Assembly: GCA_019411365.1 (NCBI GenBank)
Contig: DXQT01000043.1
Span: forward strand, 1-19,691
From: Roseburia sp.
Lineage (GTDB): Bacteria > Bacillota_A > Clostridia > Lachnospirales > Lachnospiraceae
Direction: 5' to 3'
DNA length: 19,691 bases
Shown here: positions 16,011 through 19,691 of the stretch, piece after piece
Layout of the letters: each line of letters begins with the position of its first letter
Numbering within the stretch: position 1 is the stretch's first letter
Program-made: the position numbers and the translations under genes
Notes under the pieces: model-generated
What the model saw: the letters and a program-made list of their open reading frames with translations, nothing else
Told to the model about the DNA's origin: nothing
Database searches by the model: none

Positions 16011-18092
16011 TTAATTTTCTTCCACGATCACCACGCCCCATGGTTCCAGCGGAAGCGTTTCCTGTTCCATTATTTTTCTGCCGGACAATAATTCCGTGCC
16101 AGAGATCCCTTTGCAGATGGCGGTCTGTTTTTCACTGGAATAATTGAAGTAAAATCTTACCCGTTTTCCAAAATCATTGACACCTTCCCGGATGATCAAT
16201 GGAAAGTGGCATTCCGGATGTGCTAAAAGTGTTTCCGGAAGCGAGGCAAAGTAATGAACCAGAACTTTTTCCAGAAGAGCACCGTCAAACATGCTGGAGA
16301 GATACAGTGCCGAACCTTTTCCAAACTGGTTGACTGTGGCAGCTGCATATTTTTTCCAGACCGGGTGATCGTAGAAAAAGAGCGGTGTGGCGGTATCGCA
16401 GGTCACAAGATCCATCCAGTGCAGACATTTGCTGCTGTTTGTGCAGGATTCATCGGAACATGACGAGCCGGCATCGGAAGCCGCATTTTCATGACCGGAG
16501 CCGGATGGATGAGTCATAAAATCAGGCAGTGTTACCGAAACATCCACCGGGTAGGTATATTGGTCATAGTGGATACCAAGACATTCCTGTAAAATGTGAG
16601 GCTGTGTATCCGCATAAATTTTTAACTGTTCATCTGAAAAACCGGAACGGAACGTCGTGATCAGATGTCCGCCGTTTTTTACATAATCAGAAATTGAGGT
16701 GAGCAGATCTTCGGAAGCACTGTAAAGTGCAGGCACGATCAGGCACCCGTAGGAAGAAAAATCACGTTCCGCAGAGGAGATCATGTCGTACTCGATATTT
16801 AAATGGTACAGAGCATCACCAAGCCAGCGGGCAACAGTGTTATAGCTGTAATTGCCGAGGTCTTTCAATGGGAAAAGACGCAGTCCGGTCAGGGAGTCAT
16901 TGTCAAGCAGGATGGCAGCACGGTTTTTCTTTTGCAGGTTTTTAAGGTGGGTGCCGATCCGCTTCCAGTCTGCACCGATGGATGCAGCCTCCCGGTAAGT
17001 CTCATTTTCGGAAAAATCGTGTGACAACACACCTTTCCAATAGCTCTCAACCGCATTGTGGATCGAGTGCCAGTGCCAGTACATGACACTGTTGGAGCCG
17101 TTTGCAATGTGGCTGTAGGCCTGAAGCCTGAGCTGCCCCGGATATGGAAGCCATGCAATATTTCCCTGAGCCTGTGTCTCTAAAACAAGATAATTGTCTT
17201 TCTTTAAGCTGCGCGAGATGTTGCCGCAGAAGGTGATCTCCTCTCCGGTAAGAAGTGACTGGGAAGGATGATAAATGTCACATCCGGCAACGGTCATGCA
17301 TCTGGCAGCTTCGTACTGGTTGACCTCCGGCTGATAGCCGATGGAATGGTCTGTCCAGTCGAAGTCAAAGTTCTGCGTGATGAACTGATCCGGGCGCTTG
17401 TATCCGGAAACGATCGCAGCCTGCCATGCTAAAAATCTGGTCACAAGCAGACGCTGGAATTTGGCAAATTCAGCGGCAAGGCTTTCATTGATCGTGCCAC
17501 GGATATCCGGGAAATCTTCCCATGTGTTGACGCGGTTGCTCCAGTAGTCCAGCCCGAACTCGCGATTGAATTCATTGATATCCGGGTATTTTTCCTTTAA
17601 ATAATCGACAAACATTGCCTGGACACGCGGACCGGCAGTGCCGTAGCTTTTGGTCTCATTGTCCAGCTGAAACCCGATGATATGCGGAACATCTTTGATA
17701 TGTTCCATCATTGCGCGGATAACCCGCTCGCAGTGGAACAGATAGCCTGCGTGTGTGATATCCATATTCTGTCTTGCACCATAAATGTTCTGACCGTTAT
17801 TGGTCAAAGCCAGAATATCCGGGTATTTTTTTGCCAGCCATGCCGGGATGGCGTAGGTCGGCGTCCCGACAATGACAGAGATATGGTGGCGTGCAGCCGC
17901 CTCAAGCATTTTGTCGAGATGTGTGAAATCAAAAACGCCGTCTTCAGGCTCCATAGTACTCCATGTCGATTCTGCGATACGGATCGTGTTCATGCCTGCT
18001 TTTTCCATCATTTCCATGTCTTTTTCCACGCGGTCATATGGAAGGTATTCCGAGTAATAAGCTGCCCCGAAAAGTAAATGGTCTGTTTTCAT
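16011..18092 (-). CDS. GH42 beta-galactosidase (693 aa)
   Basis: This enzyme hydrolyses beta-galactosides such as galacto-oligosaccharides or arabinogalactan fragments, probably in the cytoplasm since there is no signal peptide. The N-terminal TIM barrel begins LLFGAAYYSEYLP, a GH42 hallmark. The acid/base is E146 in GFQLDNETKS and the nucleophile is E305 in LVLETQAQGNIAW. The GH42 trimerisation domain follows at about 390-600 and a small beta domain ends the protein. Length is typical. An unusual Ser/Asn/Cys-rich insert lies at about residues 528-556. ATG 18092 is used because GGGGGAC lies just upstream; an in-frame TTG at 18104 overlaps that site. The gene is divergent from the LacI-family gene, whose product is the probable regulator. 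No transporter is adjacent. Confidence 0.95.
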   Translation of the reverse strand: MKTDHLLFGAAYYSEYLPYDRVEKDMEMMEKAGMNTIRIAESTWSTMEPEDGVFDFTHLDKMLEAAARHHISVIVGTPTYAIPAWLAKKYPDILALTNNGQNIYGARQNMDITHAGYLFHCERVIRAMMEHIKDVPHIIGFQLDNETKSYGTAGPRVQAMFVDYLKEKYPDINEFNREFGLDYWSNRVNTWEDFPDIRGTINESLAAEFAKFQRLLVTRFLAWQAAIVSGYKRPDQFITQNFDFDWTDHSIGYQPEVNQYEAARCMTVAGCDIYHPSQSLLTGEEITFCGNISRSLKKDNYLVLETQAQGNIAWLPYPGQLRLQAYSHIANGSNSVMYWHWHSIHNAVESYWKGVLSHDFSENETYREAASIGADWKRIGTHLKNLQKKNRAAILLDNDSLTGLRLFPLKDLGNYSYNTVARWLGDALYHLNIEYDMISSAERDFSSYGCLIVPALYSASEDLLTSISDYVKNGGHLITTFRSGFSDEQLKIYADTQPHILQECLGIHYDQYTYPVDVSVTLPDFMTHPSGSGHENAASDAGSSCSDESCTNSSKCLHWMDLVTCDTATPLFFYDHPVWKKYAAATVNQFGKGSALYLSSMFDGALLEKVLVHYFASLPETLLAHPECHFPLIIREGVNDFGKRVRFYFNYSSEKQTAICKGISGTELLSGRKIMEQETLPLEPWGVVIVEEN

Positions 18093-18133
18093 ATTGTCCC
18101 CCAAAAAATATTTTCATATTGACAATCAGTGTG

Positions 18134-18162
18134 ATCTTATATATCATCATTTGATAACGCAA
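18134..18162 (-). promoter_or_regulatory. Promoter for the GH42 gene
   Basis: On the minus strand TTGCGT (18157-18162) and TAAGAT (18134-18139) have a 17-base spacer; TATAAG at 18136-18141 is an alternative -10. The -35 box is embedded in the operator-like palindrome at 18158-18171, as expected for repression. Confidence 0.55.
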
Positions 18163-18171
18163 CCGATTGCG
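18158..18171. promoter_or_regulatory. LacI-family operator-like palindrome
   Basis: CGCAACCGATTGCG has CGCAA/TTGCG arms around a central CG, the standard geometry of LacI/GalR-family operators. It covers the -35 box of the GH42 promoter. TTGCGCAA at 18167-18174 overlaps it and recurs at 18337-18344. Binding by the neighbouring LacI-family protein is inferred. Confidence 0.7.
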
Positions 18172-18300
18172 CAAATATATTATAGCATCAGGAAAAACAA
18201 ATGTAAATCAGATGTTGATACGAAAAAACAGAATTGTTACCGGAACAGGGCATAAGTGAGCAGAAACAAAAGATTGTTTGGAAAATATGTAAAAATGTCA

Positions 18301-18344
18301 TTGCTTTTTTTCGGGAATAGGATGATAATAATATTGTTGCGCAA
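18301..18344 (+). promoter_or_regulatory. Promoter of the LacI-family gene with a start-site operator-like element
   Basis: TTGCTT (18301-18306) and GATAAT (18324-18329) are 17 bases apart. The predicted start falls at about 18336, directly on TTGCGCAA (18337-18344), the start of the larger imperfect inverted element TTGCGCA/TGCGCAGCAA. This placement suggests autorepression. Between 18175 and 18300 I see nothing else. The leader from 18345 to 18461 has no convincing second gene. Confidence 0.5.
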
Positions 18345-18461
18345 AGGATGCGCAGCAACATCAGGGCAGGACAAAGTAACATTGTGGCAGGAGCGCGAGC
18401 GATGCAGGATGCCACAACACAATTCAGGGGAAGTAACTGCTTTGAGGAAAGAAGGGGTTTT

Positions 18462-19469
18462 ATGGGGAATGAAGAGAAGAAAAATATAACGATCGCAGAT
18501 GTGGCAGAAGCACTTGGTGTTTCAAAAACCACTGTCTCAAGAGCCATTTCAGGGAAGGGACGGATCGGGCAGGAGACGAGAGACCGTGTATTAAAATATA
18601 TTGAGGAGCATGACTATAAGCCAAACGTTATCGCCAAAGGGCTGGCGCAGTCAAAAACATATAATCTTTGTGTGGTCATGCCGGGAGAATATGATGTTGT
18701 GGATCTCACGTTCTTTCAGGAATGCTTATTCGGGATTCAGGAGATCGCCGGAATTATGGAGTATGACATCCTGCTTTCCATCTGTAAAAATAACGATATC
18801 TCCTCGCTGGAGCGTATTATCTCAAACCGTAAAGTAGATGGTGTGATCCTGATGAGGACGTTTGTGGAGGACCGGCAGATTGAGTATCTTCAGGAAAAAA
18901 AAGTACCATTTGTGACGATCGGTTCCTCCAATTATACAGGTGTGATCCAGATCGACCACAATCACAAAAGTGCGTGTAAAGAACTTACATCCATTATTTT
19001 AATGAAGGGAATGAAGCGTATTGCACTGATCGGCGGAGATGAGAACCATGTGGTCACACAGAGCCGTCTGCGGGGATTCCGGGAAGCTTATGAAAAAATG
19101 GGTGAGGTCATTGATCCGACAATGCTTTTTTTAAATCTTGATAATCATGTGGTGATTGACAAGATCGTGGAAGAGGTACTCGAGCGAAAGGCAGAATGTA
19201 TTTTGTGTATGGATGATGCAGTGTGCAGCCGGGTATTGAAAAAGCTGCGTGAAAAGAATGTCAAGGTTCCAAAAGATATCCGTGTGGCATCTTTTTATAA
19301 CAGCTCCGTACTGGAAAATAATGTGCCGTCCATTACATCACTTTCTTTTGATGCGAAAGAGCTTGGCATGGTTGCATGTAAAACGGTATTGGATGTGATC
19401 GAGGGTGCGGAAGTGGAGACAAGAACATTGCTTCCATACGAAGTTGTCCTTAAGGAGTCTACAAAATAA
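18462..19469 (+). CDS. LacI/GalR-family transcriptional regulator (335 aa)
   Basis: This is a DNA-binding repressor or activator of sugar genes. The N-terminal helix-turn-helix is at about residues 7-27 (ITIADVAEALGVSKTTVSRA), followed by the hinge helix region (HDYKPNVIAKGLA). The rest is a periplasmic-binding-protein-like effector domain with typical segments VDGVILMRT, RIALIGG and RLRGFREAY. Length is normal. ATG 18462 follows the purine-rich GAGGAAAGAAGGGG; the reading frame is open back to 18348, but those codons are untypical of LacI N-termini. It is divergent from GH42, with operator-like palindromes in front of both genes, so GH42 is the likely target. The effector is unknown, probably a galactoside. 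Confidence 0.93.
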   Translation: MGNEEKKNITIADVAEALGVSKTTVSRAISGKGRIGQETRDRVLKYIEEHDYKPNVIAKGLAQSKTYNLCVVMPGEYDVVDLTFFQECLFGIQEIAGIMEYDILLSICKNNDISSLERIISNRKVDGVILMRTFVEDRQIEYLQEKKVPFVTIGSSNYTGVIQIDHNHKSACKELTSIILMKGMKRIALIGGDENHVVTQSRLRGFREAYEKMGEVIDPTMLFLNLDNHVVIDKIVEEVLERKAECILCMDDAVCSRVLKKLREKNVKVPKDIRVASFYNSSVLENNVPSITSLSFDAKELGMVACKTVLDVIEGAEVETRTLLPYEVVLKESTK

Positions 19470-19511
19470 AATAGGATGAGAGAAAGCAGGTTTATTTTGC
19501 GTGAAAGAAAG

Positions 19512-19616
19512 CGCAGATTCTGTAGTGTTTTTACAGGTTGCGAAGGGCAGATATCAGCGCCCTCTCACAAGTCGTGATTTTATAGGTTTATGAAAAGAAA
19601 AACGGTACAGACGAAA
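19512..19616 (+). repeat. Right copy of the 105-bp inverted dispersed element (candidate structured RNA)
   Basis: This is the inverted partner of 1-105. Hairpin 1 spans 19519-19537 (CTGTA with TACAG plus a U-G pair). Hairpin 2 spans 19538-19570 (TTG-C-GA-AGGGC with GCCCT-c-TC-A-CAA). Differences from the left copy fall at 19519, 19528, 19534, 19541, 19555, 19560 and 19567. Positions 19541 and 19567 change together from C-A to U-G; 19519 changes U-G to C-G; 19534 and 19560 change G-C to G-U; 19528 and 19555 are in loops. The element starts 42 bases after the LacI stop in the same sense. No U-tract follows, so it is not a standard terminator. Confidence 0.85.
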
Positions 19617-19691
19617 TATGATGTTCCTGTTCGCCGGGCATTCCGATAAGCCTCTAAAGAGTCTTATCTCCATGGCTCACAAAGGAAATCA
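19617..19691 (+). other. Right-edge unique flank with short open frames and a hairpin
   Basis: A 19-codon frame starts in the repeat at ATG 19590 (MKRKTVQTKYD) and stops at 19649. A second frame opens at ATG 19618 (MMFLFAGHSDKPLK) and is still open at the window end. Neither has a clear Shine-Dalgarno site. GATAAG (19645-19650) pairs with CTTATC (19663-19668), with CTC/GAG inside. Whether this is coding or the rest of a longer structured element cannot be decided here. Confidence 0.25.

Noticed and set aside
17682..18077. 131-codon plus-strand frame opposite the GH42 N-terminus
   Set aside because: The opposite strand encodes the conserved GH42 barrel including the acid/base region; the His/Phe/Cys-rich translation is typical of a shadow.
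18256..18489. 77-codon plus-strand frame overlapping the LacI-family start
   Set aside because: It overlaps the promoter and start of the LacI-family gene out of frame, has no ribosome binding site, and looks like leader sequence.
19462..19500. AT-only inverted repeat after the LacI-family stop as a terminator
   Set aside because: The 9-bp stem is nearly all A-T with a loop of over 20 bases and no T-run follows, so it is too weak to call.
1..19616. Composite transposon or genomic island bounded by the inverted repeats
   Set aside because: There is no transposase, integrase, resolvase or target-site duplication evidence, and hslO-nadE and similar genes are core genome content.

Overview
The window looks like chromosomal DNA of a Gram-positive gut anaerobe of the Lachnospiraceae (Roseburia/Agathobacter-like); this is inferred from gene style, not from a search. 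The signs are AGGAGG-type ribosome binding sites, TTGACA/TATAAT-like promoters, moderate-to-low GC, a very large modular starch-degrading surface enzyme with a Gram-positive sorting signal, a GH42/LacI pair, L,D-transpeptidase cell-wall chemistry and a clostridial-type small-toxin locus. No transposase, phage gene, CRISPR array, tRNA or rRNA was found.

Layout. 1-105 is one copy of a 105-bp element whose inverted partner lies at 19512-19616. 134-1177 (-) encodes an unrecognised two-helix membrane protein. 1248-6040 (+) is a compact housekeeping run: a SAM methyltransferase, the redox chaperone Hsp33 (hslO), glutamine-dependent NAD synthetase (nadE, 1-nt overlap with hslO) and an aldo/keto reductase with a ferredoxin tail. 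6049-6735 (-) is a PAP2-type membrane phosphatase. 7097-8848 (+) is a membrane-anchored L,D-transpeptidase. 9037-10623 (+) is a lipoprotein with Ig-like modules and a C-terminal CAP/SCP domain. 10650-10989 is a complete type I toxin-antitoxin locus: a 28-residue holin-like toxin, a convergent antisense RNA and a shared bidirectional terminator. 11271-15923 (+) is a 1550-residue cell-wall-anchored GH13 amylase/pullulanase with several starch-binding modules. 16011-18092 (-) is a GH42 beta-galactosidase, divergent from a LacI-family regulator (18462-19469, +) with operator-like sites between them.

How the parts relate. The right half serves the cell surface and carbohydrate foraging: starch or pullulan is cut outside the cell by the anchored GH13 enzyme, and galactosides are cut by GH42, probably under the adjacent LacI protein. 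The middle genes act on or sit in the envelope. The left half is core metabolism and redox homeostasis.

The least expected signals are these. The two 105-bp elements differ at 7 positions; five differences fall in two predicted RNA hairpins and keep pairing, and two fall in loops. The toxin mRNA contains a Shine-Dalgarno decoy switch and a possible 5'-3' long-range lock. The CAP lipoprotein and the amylase both change base composition near module borders, which suggests domain-level recombination.
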